Shown here one piece after another: positions 33,662-45,359 of a stretch of DNA of 64,000 nt (positions are counted from its first letter, which is position 1; every line of letters starts with the position of its first letter). Under the pieces are notes generated by a model, which was given only the letters and a program-made list of their open reading frames with translations, had not been told where the DNA came from and did not search any database. Position numbers and translations under genes: made by a program. The DNA is taken from positions 201,241,120 to 201,305,119 of the forward strand of contig OZ005661.1 in assembly GCA_963930645.1 (NCBI GenBank), in the 5' to 3' direction. This DNA is from Salticus scenicus (Eukaryota > Arthropoda > Arachnida > Araneae > Salticidae).

Positions 33662-35337
33662 ATAACACATATGAATATTACTCGTTCATAACAACTCTTA
33701 TTTTAAATGAGTTTATAAATGTTTAAAAATTGCTTAGTTGCTACAAAGTTCGAAATATTTAATAGCTCATTTTTTCTAGGTAATTTTTAAGTAGCGTTTC
33801 ACTTTGGAAAGTAATCTTAGGAATGCAAACGCAAAATTAATCGCTGCTCACTGAGCCTCTGTATAATATTGACTAACAAAATCAATAAGCTGGTCAGTTT
33901 CAGTCAGTTTCAAATCTACAAAAACGCAATATGAATTTAATGACAAAACACATTTTTTTTTTTTTAATTAGTTCATTGATTGATCAGAATTTTAGGGCGT
34001 GACATCATTCGAAAAATAATCACACTTGTCAGTTATTTCTGCGCACATTTAACTGTTTTCACAAAACTTTGATAGAGTGGGGCGGAGACGGATAATCCTC
34101 CGTTGTCACACAGTTCAATTAACCCGTGCCATATACTGTTAAATACTATAAAATTCGAAATTTTAAAACAAAGTATACATTATCATTTAAAATTTAGCAA
34201 AGAGTAGATATTTTCTAAGCCTTTGATAGCAAATTTATGTTGCAGTTAATAACCTTCTGAAAATATTGCTGAATTATAACTTCTTTTCCCGTAATACGTT
34301 TGATTACTGAAAATGAATGAAACGCCCCTTTGATGTTTATATGAAATTTCCTTTTCCTCTAATACGTTTACAAAATAATTTTTATGAATTTAACATGCCG
34401 CAACGAACTTTTATTTCCGTTCATTGACGTTTTTATGAATTTGAAAATATCTATAAACAGTTTTTTATTTTTGGAATTGTACTTTCATCTAAAGAATGAA
34501 TTAATGAATTATGAAGAAATCAATGAATTTATGAAAAAATAAATAACAGAATTTAAATAATTATATTCAACATTAAAAGAAAAAAAAGAAAGAAAGAAAG
34601 AAAGTAAAAGAATAAGAAGGATGTAAAAGAATAATTACTTCATCTTCTGTTTATAAATATTTTTACAACACTTTTGTGCTTAGGTAAGCATGCAATGTTC
34701 CATGATGTTGTTGAAGAATATACGTAGGGCATCAAGGATTTCATACAAGAGTTTCTTTCTTTGTACCTGGTCAACACATACTATCTGAAAGTATAAGATT
34801 TTCTCATTATATGTTTACATGTAGATGAAAAATTGTTCTCCTCTCCAAAAACGTGATGTTGTCTTTAGCACGGTTTTAATTCCTATAGCCATAATTAACT
34901 ACAATAAAAACTGTTAAAAACATACACGACGGACGCTTATTTACATAAAATTCATCTTTATTTGGGATAAATATTCTTTCGTAGTGAAGTTTCACATATA
35001 ATACAATGGTACGTGTAAAAATTAGAGATAACTATTTCTGAGTAACTCTGTTGTGTATGTAAACTAGTACCATTACTTTTAATCTTACGCGAATTTTGTT
35101 GGTAATAACTCAGTTTAAACGGTGAAGAGTTAGTGAATTTCTTCATATATCAGTTAAACAGTTCAATGATAGAATGTCTTAATATTCATAAAAATAATGA
35201 TAATATATCGTACAAATGTGAAACTTTTAAGTATTAATAAAGTGAAAAGTCAGTATTTTTGTGATGCAGAGTACATAATTCATTTTTAAATAAAACCTAA
35301 TTTTATGTGTTACTCATAATATACTTCATCGGCAACT
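33662..35337 (+). promoter_or_regulatory. Duplicated 5' flank of the IR gene at 35338
   Basis: Same block as 7740-9395 and 47820-50021, conserved up to the ATG. A 10-bp insertion of T residues and small indels are the main differences. No gene. Confidence 0.55.
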
Positions 35338-36609
35338 ATGGAAACTCGTGAAAGAGTAAGACTCGGATTTATGGCTGACCCGGGCATGAAGCATCTCAGA
35401 GATTATAGAGACTGGTTTAATTATTACTTATTAAATGCTTCACAATTCCAGGGTCGACTAGCATATACACTTGGACAATATCTTACTGCATTTTCAAAAA
35501 CATTCGATAATGTTACCTTCCATTTCACTTATTTACCAAATAAGCTTAATACCGATGGTACTTTACAGGGATTAATTAACTACGCGAATAATACTGTAAT
35601 TGATATTGCAGTTTTTCAACTTGCCATAAACGAAAGATCTTTACGGTTTGTGGATTTTGCGTATCCATTTAGTCTTTATTCTGCTACATTTATGACCTAC
35701 AAACCGAAATACGAACCACTGATGTTCGGTATTGTACAAACATTTTCGTTGTCACTGTGGATTGCTATCCTAACAGCCTTCATGGCAATGTTACTGATTT
35801 ATCACGTCTTGCTAAAGAGGAAATATTCACTCGACAAAATTGTACTTCATACTTTGGCAGTCTTGGTGAGGCAAGGTTCTGTCTTCAGGATGACATCTTT
35901 GGCAGAAAAGTTGTTTGTCTATTCGTGGGTGGTGGGGGCGATGTTTATTTGCCTGGCATACGACTCCGTATTTCTGTCTTTCCTGACGATTCCCCCCGTC
36001 AATCCTGTAAGGAACGCAGAACAATTGGCACAAGTTGTACAAAATGGAGACAACCACTGCATTGGTCTGCCAAGGTCCATTATGGAAAAGACACTGTTGA
36101 GCTCAAAAGATGAGAATTTAATAACAATCGGAAATGACATTGCAAATAACAACTTAAGTCGTAACAGTGTTGTTAAAGATTTCGCTTTTGAAAAGTTCAA
36201 GAAGAAAAAACTTGCTTTAGTGTTAGAAGTCTCGGATACACAACAATTTGGAGGGACGAAATTTATTTCAGAAGACCGTTTTGCTGAATTCATGTCTGCA
36301 ATGTACTTTCGCAAGGACTTCTGCTGTAAAGAAGTGCTCGACACTTTCGTGCACAGGCTTATGGCATCCGGCCTCTTCTTCAAATTTGATAGTGATCTGG
36401 CATTTTTTGTTGGAAGGCGTTTTTTGTCAAATTACCAAGAAAAAGTCAGCAGCCTGAGGAAACTAACCCTCACCGACGTCGCTCCTGCATTTTTAGTCCT
36501 GTTGGTAGGACATTTTCTTTCTTTTGTCACTTTTGTTGGAGAAATTGTGATCAATCGACGTAAGAAAATGATTTATGTGAAAAAACAGGAAAGAAGAAAA
36601 TGCATTTAA
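35338..36609 (+). CDS. Divergent ionotropic receptor (ligand-gated ion channel), single exon
   Basis: 423 residues, open from ATG to TAA. Layout as in the gene at 9396: S1 half (about 5-127) with LAINERSLRFVDFAYPFS; M1 (about 129-156); pore loop ending LAVLVRQGS; pore-lining helix with YSWVVGAMF and LAYDSVFLSFLTIPP; S2 half with the FCC cysteine pair; last membrane helix (about 377-406). The first 12 residues are shared with the 9396 and 50022 copies except for single changes. Residues 13-40 are the most divergent part and are closest to the truncated copy at 50022 (DPGxxHLRDYRD). The middle of the protein is nearly identical to the gene at 9396. The C-terminal tail differs because of indels in an A-rich stretch: this gene stops at a TAA where the other reads through in another frame. 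There is no signal peptide or amino-terminal domain. AATAAA at 36732 is a possible poly(A) signal. Confidence 0.87.
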   Translation: METRERVRLGFMADPGMKHLRDYRDWFNYYLLNASQFQGRLAYTLGQYLTAFSKTFDNVTFHFTYLPNKLNTDGTLQGLINYANNTVIDIAVFQLAINERSLRFVDFAYPFSLYSATFMTYKPKYEPLMFGIVQTFSLSLWIAILTAFMAMLLIYHVLLKRKYSLDKIVLHTLAVLVRQGSVFRMTSLAEKLFVYSWVVGAMFICLAYDSVFLSFLTIPPVNPVRNAEQLAQVVQNGDNHCIGLPRSIMEKTLLSSKDENLITIGNDIANNNLSRNSVVKDFAFEKFKKKKLALVLEVSDTQQFGGTKFISEDRFAEFMSAMYFRKDFCCKEVLDTFVHRLMASGLFFKFDSDLAFFVGRRFLSNYQEKVSSLRKLTLTDVAPAFLVLLVGHFLSFVTFVGEIVINRRKKMIYVKKQERRKCI

Positions 36610-37075
36610 AAAATAATCACTTAAGCATATCAGTCTTTCAAATATCTCTTTCAGCTTGTCTAATGGTGAAATGTAAAAATTTAAAAAGAAATTTTATTTC
36701 AATTGATAATATTTTATGGAATGGTGAAACAAATAAAAAAAATGAAATGAAATGTTATTTCAGTTGATAATATTTTATTTTGAGATATTCCATTTAATTT
36801 AAACATTTATTTCGAAAACTACGATTTAGAACATATTTATTAAATTATTAGAATTTATTATTTACAACACGTAAAAATGTTTAAGAAATATGGAAAAAAT
36901 ACACCAGCACATTATGCAAAAGAGCAAAAAAAGAAAAAATATCAGCTGAAATTTTATATGAAATTTCCTTAAACAATTGTTAATTTTGTTATAATGGAGA
37001 CTTAAGCCATATTTCTTTCTTACACAATTTCTTTTAAAACCCTTTAAAAATTGGACATTTTTATAGAAATCTTTT
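36610..37075. other. 3' flank of the IR gene at 35338
   Basis: Matches 10695-11075, with an internal short duplication (ATGGTGAAA phrase at 36664 and 36722). Non-coding. Confidence 0.6.
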
Positions 37076-37985
37076 TTTTTTCATTTCTTAATTAGTTCTA
37101 TGGTCGGATCAAAATTTTACGGCGTGACATCATTCGAAAAATGATCTCACTTGTCAGTTACTTCTGCGCAAATTTAACTATTTCCACAAAGCTTTGGATG
37201 GGAGGGGTGGAGACGTGTAATCCTCTATTGTCACACAGTTGAATTAAACTATCCCGTGTTGTGTTACATGCTGTAAAAATCGAAAACGTAAAACATCGTA
37301 TACATTAACATATAAAATTTAGCAAAGATTGGCTATTTCCTAAGCCCTTGACAACAAATTTATGTTGCAGTTAATAACATTTTGAAAATATTGCTGATTT
37401 GTAACTTCTTCTTTTCCCGTAATACGTTTTACTATTGAAAATGAATGAAACGCCCCTTTCATGTTTATATGAAATTTTCTTTCCCTCAAATACGTTTTCA
37501 AAATAATTTTTAAGAACTTAACGTGCCGCAACGAACTTTTATTATCGTTCACTGACGTTTTTATGAATTTGAAAACATCAATAAACAGTTTTTTATTTTT
37601 GGAATTATATTTTCGTCAAAAGAATGAATTATGAAGAAATCAATGAATTTATGAAGAAATAAATAACAGAATTTAAATAATTATATTTAAATAATTATAT
37701 TTAACAGTAAGAAAAAAAAATAAATAAATAAAATAAAATAAAATAAAATAAAAATTAAGGACGTAAAAAAATCATTACTTCAGATTTAGTTCGGGAATAT
37801 TTTTACAACTGTTTTATGTTTAGGGAAGCATCCAATGATTTCTGATGTTGTTGGAGAATATACGTAGGGCATCAAGGATTTGATACAAGAGTTTCTTTCT
37901 GATGAACACATACTCTCTGAAAGTATAAGATTTTCTCATTATATGTTTACATGTAGATAAAGAAAATTTAAGAAAAACTAATTAA
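37076..37985. repeat. Extra partial copy of the IR 5' flank
   Basis: Repeats the 5' flank (for example GGCGTGACATCATTCGAAAAA, GTGCCGCAACGAACTTTTAT, and GTATAAGATTTTCTCATTA) in the same orientation, but stops before the start codon. It follows the gene at 35338, so it may be the start of a further gene copy that was lost. Confidence 0.7.
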
Positions 37986-38400
37986 TTTAGATACTTTTGT
38001 TAAAACGCAAATTTTTAATTAATTTAGTCGTTTTGTAATTTTGTTGGCGCATTACTTTTACGGTGTATGTTTGTAAATGTGAGAAGTTAAAAAACAATAT
38101 TCACTAAAAAGAATATTTATACATTTGGTTAAGTTAGTTTATATAATATATAATTAGACATCAGAGGCATTTACTAAGAAAATCACAAGTGAAAAAAATG
38201 AAAACTAAACAGAAAAGAATTACTCTGATAGAAGTTGTCATAATCCTTTTTGGTAATAAGCCAATCTATAAATATTTATATTACAGAAAGTTAAACATTT
38301 AAGAAAACGAATTAATTTAGTTAAGTTTTTCCTTTTAGTTTTTGTCTCCCTAAGAAAATAATTACAAGATAAAAAGAACTTTTTATATACCATGTTTTTA
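37986..38400. other. AT-rich spacer matching 11270-11560 and 11700
   Basis: AAGAAAAACTAATTAATTTAG and GCATTACTTTTACGGT phrases match the far 3' flank of the gene at 9396. No gene. Confidence 0.5.
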
Positions 38401-38870
38401 AATTTTCTGTTCAACAATATAAACGCTACCGAAGGCAGCGGGAACCCGGTACAATTGGCTAAAAGTATTAAAAAAACTCATTATTATCGTGTTTTGAGCT
38501 ATTATAAAAGTTTCAAATTGCTAGCTAGCTAATCGGGAAGTTAGTAAAAAATCGATTGCCAGCTTTGTACTGGTAATGCTGCTGAAGGCAGCAGGGACAC
38601 GAAACAGTTGGTTAAACGTATTTAAAAGAAGCATTTTCACCGTATTCTGGATTATTCTGAAAGTTTCAAATTCTAGCCAGTCGGGAAATTAGTTAAATAA
38701 ATTTTCTGTTGAATCATGTAAACGCTGCCGAAGGCAGCAGGGATCTAAAACAAGTGACTAAAAGTATTGAAAAAGTATTAAAAAGCATTGTTACAGTGTT
38801 CTGGGCTATCCTGAAAATTCCAAATGCCTAGTCGGGAAGTTAATTAAAAATCGATCAAATGCAAGATTTG
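38401..38870. repeat. Three ~150-bp tandem units with a GC palindrome
   Basis: GCTACCGAAGGCAGC (38425), GCTGCTGAAGGCAGC (38578) and GCTGCCGAAGGCAGC (38724) open three units that continue with AAAAGTATT and GTCGGGAA(G/A)TTA. The palindrome GCTGCCGAAGGCAGC is the reverse of the CCTTCGGCAGC core in the GC-rich Helitron array at 20880. Confidence 0.8.
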
Positions 38871-39028
38871 CTTATGTGCATGTAGGACAATCTCTCTCCG
38901 TCTGGGAGAATGTAAATATTTAACATGGGTCTTTTTTGAAAGAACTCGTCAGTACCTTTTAAAGCGAATAGTTGAACTATAGATCTGGGATAATTTGAAA
39001 CAAAGTTTTCGATTTTTCATATTTAACG

Positions 39029-39072
<44 letters not shown>

Positions 39073-39272
39073 TATTTCTTTTGATGTCGGCCCAATCTTT
39101 CTTTCCACATCTCGTATTATACTTTTCTGAGATAAAGATCGTCTTCATTGATCAAGAAAAATAATTTTAATAAATAATAATAATAATTTAAGATATTATT
39201 CATACCGCTTGAATTTGTACAACATTACACAAAAGAAAGGTTTTGTGGTGTCTACAACATACTTTTTTTCCC
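38871..39272 (+). mobile_element. H3 family, 5'-truncated copy
   Basis: Parallel to 19920-20266 (GGGAGAATGTAAATATTTAA, then GATAATTTGAAACAAAG) and ending AAAGGTTTTGTGGTG before a T run. It again lies just in front of a block B copy. Contains (AT)n(GT)n at 39030-39072. Confidence 0.55.
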
Positions 39273-40814
39273 CCACGGATAAGAACATATAGAGGTTTTT
39301 TTTTTATAACCTACATATTTTTAAAGGTTAGCGAGCATTAAATGATACTATATTTTTCCAAACTGCTATTACCAAATAATTAAAGACTAGACATTCATTC
39401 TAAAAAAAAAAAAAAAAAAAAAATGATTAATACGCATTTTTTTTTTCCCCAAATACAGTGTTTTTTTTTTTTAGCAAACAAATTTTAAATTGTCTTCCGT
39501 TTTACCCTTTCTTGTCAAATTTGCTTCTAATTATGAAACTTTTAAACTTCTATCATTTTCTGTGATTACTTTTTTGCAAATATGAATATAATGAGCGATG
39601 CATGTTTACTTGTTTTGAAAATAACTGTAATTATGGAAATGGGACTTTTTAAAATATAGTACATATTTTCTAAACCAAATTTTGATATGTTCTGCCAGAT
39701 AATATTTTTTTTCTCAACAAGTGACATAGACTTAACTGGAAGGGTAAACGTTTCTGTTTACAAAATTCGATTTTAAAACATAATGTTAAACATTAAAGCA
39801 ATTTGCTTGCAAGATATTTTTTAAACAACATTCTATTTCGCATGTCATGTCAGGTAATGAGTTAATAATCTTGATTAGGTTGACATTATCCGTTTTATAA
39901 TAACGTTTAAAAGTAAAAATAACTTTTAAACACAAAACGTATCCAAATACATAAAAAAGTTTTTTTCTTTTTTTTTTTTCATTTTAATTATAGCAATTAT
40001 AACTTATCTCAACATATGTTCTGCTTTGCAATTTTTTTTTCTCTTCATGAAACACAAACATAATTAAAACCATAAATTGTTTACATTTCAGAAACCTGTT
40101 TTTAAACTTAATGATAAAATTTGAAGCAGATTGCGTGATAGCCATTTAAAAAAAAAAAACATTCTATTTCGCATGTTGTGGGAAGATATTGAGTTAATTT
40201 TCATGACTAGACTTTTATTAACCGTTTCCTAATAATGATATTTTAATTTAAAAATGCTATTTAAATGACATTTTTTTTTACTTAAAACTTACCTGAATAC
40301 ATGGAAGGGTTGTTTTTTAAATTGCATAAATTATAATTTATTACAATATGCTTTGTGTAACGTCTGTTTTTATCTACAGATGTACATCTACACTAGGAGA
40401 AAAATGTTCTGAAATTTCAACAGTAGATAATGTTAGAACCTCTCATATTAATGTTACGTGTGTTATTGACATTTGTAGTGTAAAGGTAATTCTTCTCTAT
40501 TCTAAAAACAAAAACTATTACTGTTTTTGTAAAACAAAAATGATAATAAATAATGTAATTTTTCCTCCACTTTTTTAAATGTTCATAATTATAAGGACTA
40601 TCAAGAATTTTTCATTTCACTTAACTTACGAGCTAATTGATCACATGTTCATATGCAAATTTACTAACTAAGGGACTAGACTGATTAACCTAGATCTTGT
40701 TTAAAGAATTTTAGACATAAGTTGGCGTTTAAGTGGATAAAATACCACATTTCTTTTAGTAGAATACAAAATAATATACTAACAGTACCCTTACAGCACA
40801 AAATGTTCCACACA
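39273..40814. repeat. Block B copy 3, non-coding flank
   Basis: Aligns with 340-440, 1140-2600 and block B copy 2. It contains the intact empty site of the Helitron (ACATAATGTTAAAC, around 39778-39791). No gene; the frame at 40348-40578 has no domain. Confidence 0.7.
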
Positions 40815-41082
40815 TGTAACAGCCATATAACATCGAAACATTGGAAATATTTCAAAAACGTTGTAGTTCGTGGGTGGTGGGGACAATGTTTCTGTACCTG
40901 GCATACGATTCCGTATTTCTGTCTTTCCTCACCGTTCCCCCTGTCACTCCACTAAAAAACGTGGTACAACTGACACAAGCTGTTGAAAATGGTGAGTATC
41001 GCTGCATAACTTTGTTAGTTTTTGGCATTAAAAACGATTGATCAGTTCAAATGCCAAAAGTTTAAGAATAAATGGCAATGAC

Positions 41083-41121
<39 letters not shown>

Positions 41122-41359
41122 AAAAGGTACATACTTTGTTCTCGGTAAACTCAGAAATGAAAAGATAGCTGTAGTGTCGAGTTTTCCCGCTACAGAATAT
41201 TTCGCAGGGAAAAAAAACTGTTTCAGAAGATTGCTTTTTCGAACATATGTCATCAATGTACTTCCCAAAAAAATTTCTGTTGCAAGAAATTGATTGAAAG
41301 TTTTATACACTGGCTTATGACATCGGGTCTCTTTTTCAAGTATCATATTGTTTGCGTTG

Positions 41360-41393
<34 letters not shown>

Positions 41394-41570
41394 CAAAGAG
41401 AGAGAGAAAGACACCAGCCTAAGTCAAATCATTCTAACAGATGTTGCCCCCGCATTTATTGTCCTTTTAGGTAGGTTACGTGATATCTTTTATGCTTTTT
41501 GTGGGAGAAATATTGGTCAATCGTAGAAAAAACATTAACTGTAAGAAAAATAGCAAGGAGAAAAAAAAGC
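40815..41570 (+). pseudogene. Ionotropic-receptor pseudogene (pore to C-terminus)
   Basis: Starts with SSWVVGTMFLYLAYDSVF and continues with LTVPPVTPLKNVVQL, then a stop at 41039. After a (TA)n expansion (41087-41119) the S2 region resumes in pieces: TVSEDCFFEHMSSMYF, then ESFIHWLMTSGLFFK at 41302-41340. A poly(T) run of about 29 bases (41366-41395) follows. After it come SLSQIILTDVAPAFIVLL and, one frameshift later, a VGEILVNRRK-like tail. It therefore keeps the 3' half of an IR gene, broken by at least one stop, two low-complexity expansions and several frameshifts. It is the same subtype as the fragment at 2600. Confidence 0.8.
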
Positions 41571-41702
41571 AAGAAGAAACGATTCTGCATAGTTAAGAAT
41601 AAGTTGAATGATTGTTCTAAGTACTCTTATCTTAGTTTAACAAATGGTGAAAAAATTTTTCGTATTCGGAAAACACCATATGAATATATTATTTAAATAT
41701 AC

Positions 41703-41753
<51 letters not shown>

Positions 41754-42942
41754 TGTATGTATTCATAAGTTCAAAAATGAAATCAATTTTTGGAACCCTG
41801 AAATAAACCTATATTTCTCTAATTTAGGATGTCGTATTCTATTACATTTAGTAAATATAAAATGAACATTAAACTTATAAGAATATAAAACTTTTGAAAA
41901 CTTTTTACTTTCACAATTCATGTAATACAAACTGCTTGCATATGTGAAAGGTTTTAATTATTTTATCTATAAAAACCAAATTCATTGGTATATTATATAA
42001 TTTTTAAAAACTATTGTATGTATGTAAAACTGAAAAAAAATATGTAAATGCTTTGACAGAAATGAAAACACCAATAAAATTATTTCTTTAATTTCGAAAT
42101 GGCATTACTTTAGAAGTGCTTTGACATTGCGTGTCAATGTAAAGATCAAACTGAGGTATTTTTTGGAAGCTATAGAAATTTTCTGGGGTTTGAGATAAAT
42201 AAGTTAAAAACCAAAAATGTGGCACTGAAATGAGATAATAATAAATAGGACGATCATTAGTAGAAAGAAAAATTTCTAATAGAAGCACGAATGATTTTTT
42301 ATATTTCGAGTTCAGATATTTTTATTATTTAGGAGCATTATTTTTCATTTCTAAAACTGTAATTTAGAGAAATACAAACTTGCAAAACATCAAATAAGCT
42401 TTTAATAATCGTTTCAATGTGATCAATTTCATATTAAGGGTAAATATTATTCTAACATTGAAAGTTCTTTACGAAATAATTTCTAATTGTAGAAGCTCGA
42501 GTTCAAAGGAACCCCTTGTGTTCTGACAATGTACGAATTCTCGGAAGATAATCAAATTGAGAATAAATACGTTGAAATTAATGCTGTACGAAATGTTTGT
42601 TAATGTATTCTAAATACTTACAGCTACTTTTCAATACTCTTATCTAAATTTAATTTGTGGTTACAGTTGATATTGGAAAAAAAAAAAAAAAAAAAAAAAA
42701 ACTTTTCTATATTAAATGTCAGTTGCAAATCATGTTTGAGTATCGCAATAAATCATAATTGTAATCGCTATAAGTAAAAATAATACAGTTAATCCATACG
42801 GAAATGCAAAACATTGATTATCTGAGTAACTCTAACTAACATTTATTTTACAATTCTTATGCTACAGGATCTTTTCTTTTTCATTGCCGTTTGAGGTGAT
42901 AAAATTTCATGAATTGTACATAATACATTTTATTGGATATTG
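41571..42942. other. AT-rich spacer, no gene seen
   Basis: (TA)n then (TGTA)n at 41701-41762 and poly(A) at 42679-42701. Nothing coding was recognised. Confidence 0.5.
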
Positions 42943-43390
42943 ATGGAAGCTCCCCTGAAGATAAGAATCGCACAGCAAGGTAATCTGGGTATCCTATTTT
43001 CTAAAAATACTGAAGAGCGTCTCAGTTACTACATGATGAATAGCTCTAAATTCGACGATCGTGTAAGCTATACGCTTTATGAATATCTTCTTAAACACAC
43101 AAAATATATCAGTCAGTAAGGTTACCATTCATTTCGCTGCAGAAAAAAATAAATTCTTCATAATGGCAAATGTCAGGGATTAATTGTACTTGTAGATCGG
43201 TCATCTGTTGACATTGCAAGTCAATCACTCATTATAAATGAAAGATCTGTAAAATATGTGTATTTTTCTTATCATTTCAGGCTTTCTTCAACTACACTGT
43301 CTGCTGAGAAACCGAAATAAGAACCCTTCATGTTTTTGATTTTCCAAACATTTATGTTGCCACTTTGGATGGCTATCCGTTCAATCTTCA
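42943..43390 (+). pseudogene. Ionotropic-receptor pseudogene (5' half)
   Basis: ATG at 42943 opens MEAPLKIRIAQQGNLG, then EERLSYYMMNSSKFDDRVSY and TLYEYLLK, parallel to METRERVRLG...YYRLNAANFNGRLAYTLGQYL of the intact gene. A stop follows YISQ. After frameshifts the homology goes on: GLIVLVDRSSVDIA, then SLIINERSVKYVYFSYHF, then SSTTLSAEKPK, a stop, and EPFMFLIFQTFMLPLWMAI in the first membrane helix. It is cut at about 43390 by a Tc1 fragment. It is more divergent from both intact genes than they are from each other, so it represents a third, older subtype. Confidence 0.8.
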
Positions 43391-43396
43391 GGCCCA

Positions 43397-43721
43397 TCAA
43401 CACCCCATCAGGATCCACCCCATTTCTCTGAGCCGCCCATTAATGGTCTTTGAAGTCGCTGAAATACCATTTGCATGTAGGATCGATGATAATGATGTAT
43501 TTGGGTCTTTGAGTACAACTATGACGATTGATTGTTTTACACATTCTGTCTGCTCTCTAGGCCAACCGCTTCCTCCCTGACGCTGTGTTCGGCCATGGTT
43601 CACCCATTCTGCTAATATCATCTAATATTGGCATCACTTCTATCCAATTGTCAAACGATTTCCAGATTTAACCAACTGGCTTCTTTGAGCTTAACTATAC
43701 ACCTCTCTCAAATGCTGTCAT
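43397..43721 (-). pseudogene. Tc1-like transposase N-terminal fragment
   Basis: The minus-strand start at 43721 reads MTAFERGV. After a frame change comes AEWVNHGRTQRQGGSGWPRE, then a second helix-turn-helix-like part with SILHANGISATSKTINGRLREMG. This is the paired-type DNA-binding region of Tc1 transposases (the GRTQRQxGSGRPR linker is characteristic). The catalytic half is missing. The fragment abuts the broken IR pseudogene and probably marks the insertion or rearrangement that truncated it. Confidence 0.75.
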
Positions 43722-44211
43722 CTGCGCTAATTGTTTGCGCAGAAATTTTGCATTTTCCATCGAAACCTGTATGTATGTCAATTTGTTTTGAGTTTGCATT
43801 ACTCCTTATTGGTGGGTAAATTTTTTTTTTAGTTATAGAGTGCATGTTCCTTTCGATCTCAATATATCCTATAGATGTCCTGGAAATACAATGTGCAGTT
43901 AGGGTTAAGATTTATTTTACATATCATAGATATTTAAAGGAGTGATGTCTAATGGGCATTTTTTATTTTAATACCATACACATCTAAATGATGTTCCGGA
44001 TGTCATAGATACATTTTGATCCTAAACATATGTCTTGCAGATATTTTGTGTCGTGTGGGCAGGAAACATTTGTTTATAAATTTTCAAATGTATTAAAATT
44101 ACTTGCATTTAGCGAGAAAGTACTATATTCGTGGCGTCTATGGATTTTCGCACAAAATACTAAAAAGTACTTTTTTTTTTTTTTTTTGATAGATGATCGA
44201 TAGGGATTCGA

Positions 44212-44252
<41 letters not shown>

Positions 44253-44399
44253 CTTACCGATGCAACTAGTGTCAGTAGGAATTTTTTAGAATATTTTGGT
44301 TTGTAAAGACACAAAGTGTTTGAAGTTCGCTAGCAAAATTAGATTGTTAAAAACAGAAAAAAAATCTTATGTATGTCACATTTCGTTGCTAAACTGTGA
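43722..44399. other. Spacer, no gene seen
   Basis: (TA)n at 44213-44249, preceded by GGGATTCGACTGATATA, which resembles one end of the pogo/Tigger-like element at 63572. No second end was seen. Confidence 0.4.
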
Positions 44400-45359
44400 G
44401 TATGAAACAAACCAACGATTACATCCTGTAATCTATATAACATTTATCTGATGCGGAAGCTTACATTTTTTCAAAACGGTACGGTAGTGACGTAAGATGT
44501 TATTGGTCAACTCAGATCGGATTGTAGCAAAATTTCGACTTAATCTATATAATAATTATCTAATGTGGACCAGTCACGATTAAACTTTGTGGAAACGATG
44601 TGATAGGGGCATAAGAGTGGATTATTTAAATTAAAAATTGGACATTTCGGCAGCAAAAATTTAATCTAATACACTTGGAAGGGGCATTTTCTTAAAGAAA
44701 AAAAGAAAGAAAAACTTTTATGCTGAAATATGTGCTTAAAAGGTCATATTTAGAAGTATATTTCGAGGAATTTAAACGCAGTTAAGTCTCACTATTCTTT
44801 GTTATTGGCAATTCGACAGGATAGATGTCGCGCTATCTGTTGAACAAAATTCTAAACATCATATTAAGATCAAATTTTTAAAAGCCAAAACTATATATTA
44901 ATTTTAGATTCTTAAATCATTATAACTAGAATGAGCGTTATTTCTTTTTATTTACTGATTTTGTAAATCATTTCTTTAGATTATTACGTGTAAAATACAT
45001 CTTATATGCATCATTGTTTAGATGTCTTATGGAATTTCTGTTATGTATGGTTATATATGGTACTTTCATTCAGCCAAATTTTAGGAAATATTCAATTATG
45101 AATATAACAATAATTTAATTAACACCTTTTCATTTAGCAGTGGAAAAAAATTATTTTCAAAAATTTAACTGTGTAATACGGTAATTTAATTAAGTCAAAT
45201 TTTAGAAAAATATTTGTGTATTAATATAACAATAAGTTAATTTTAAGAATTTTTATTTTAGATGAGGAAAAAATGTATATATATTCAGATTCCCTGACTC
45301 AACACGGTCGTCGCAATTCTATGGAAGATACAGTCACAAATTTTGGTGAGGAGGTTGGA
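44400..45359. repeat. Block A copy 3, far-upstream part
   Basis: Matches 29800-30526 and 31820-31950 with the H2 insertion missing, giving its empty site at 45122-45140. No gene. Confidence 0.7.

Noticed and set aside
44190..44215. Second pogo/Tigger-like element end (GATTCGACTGATATA)
   Set aside because: Only one terminus is visible beside a (TA)n tract, so it was not called as an element.
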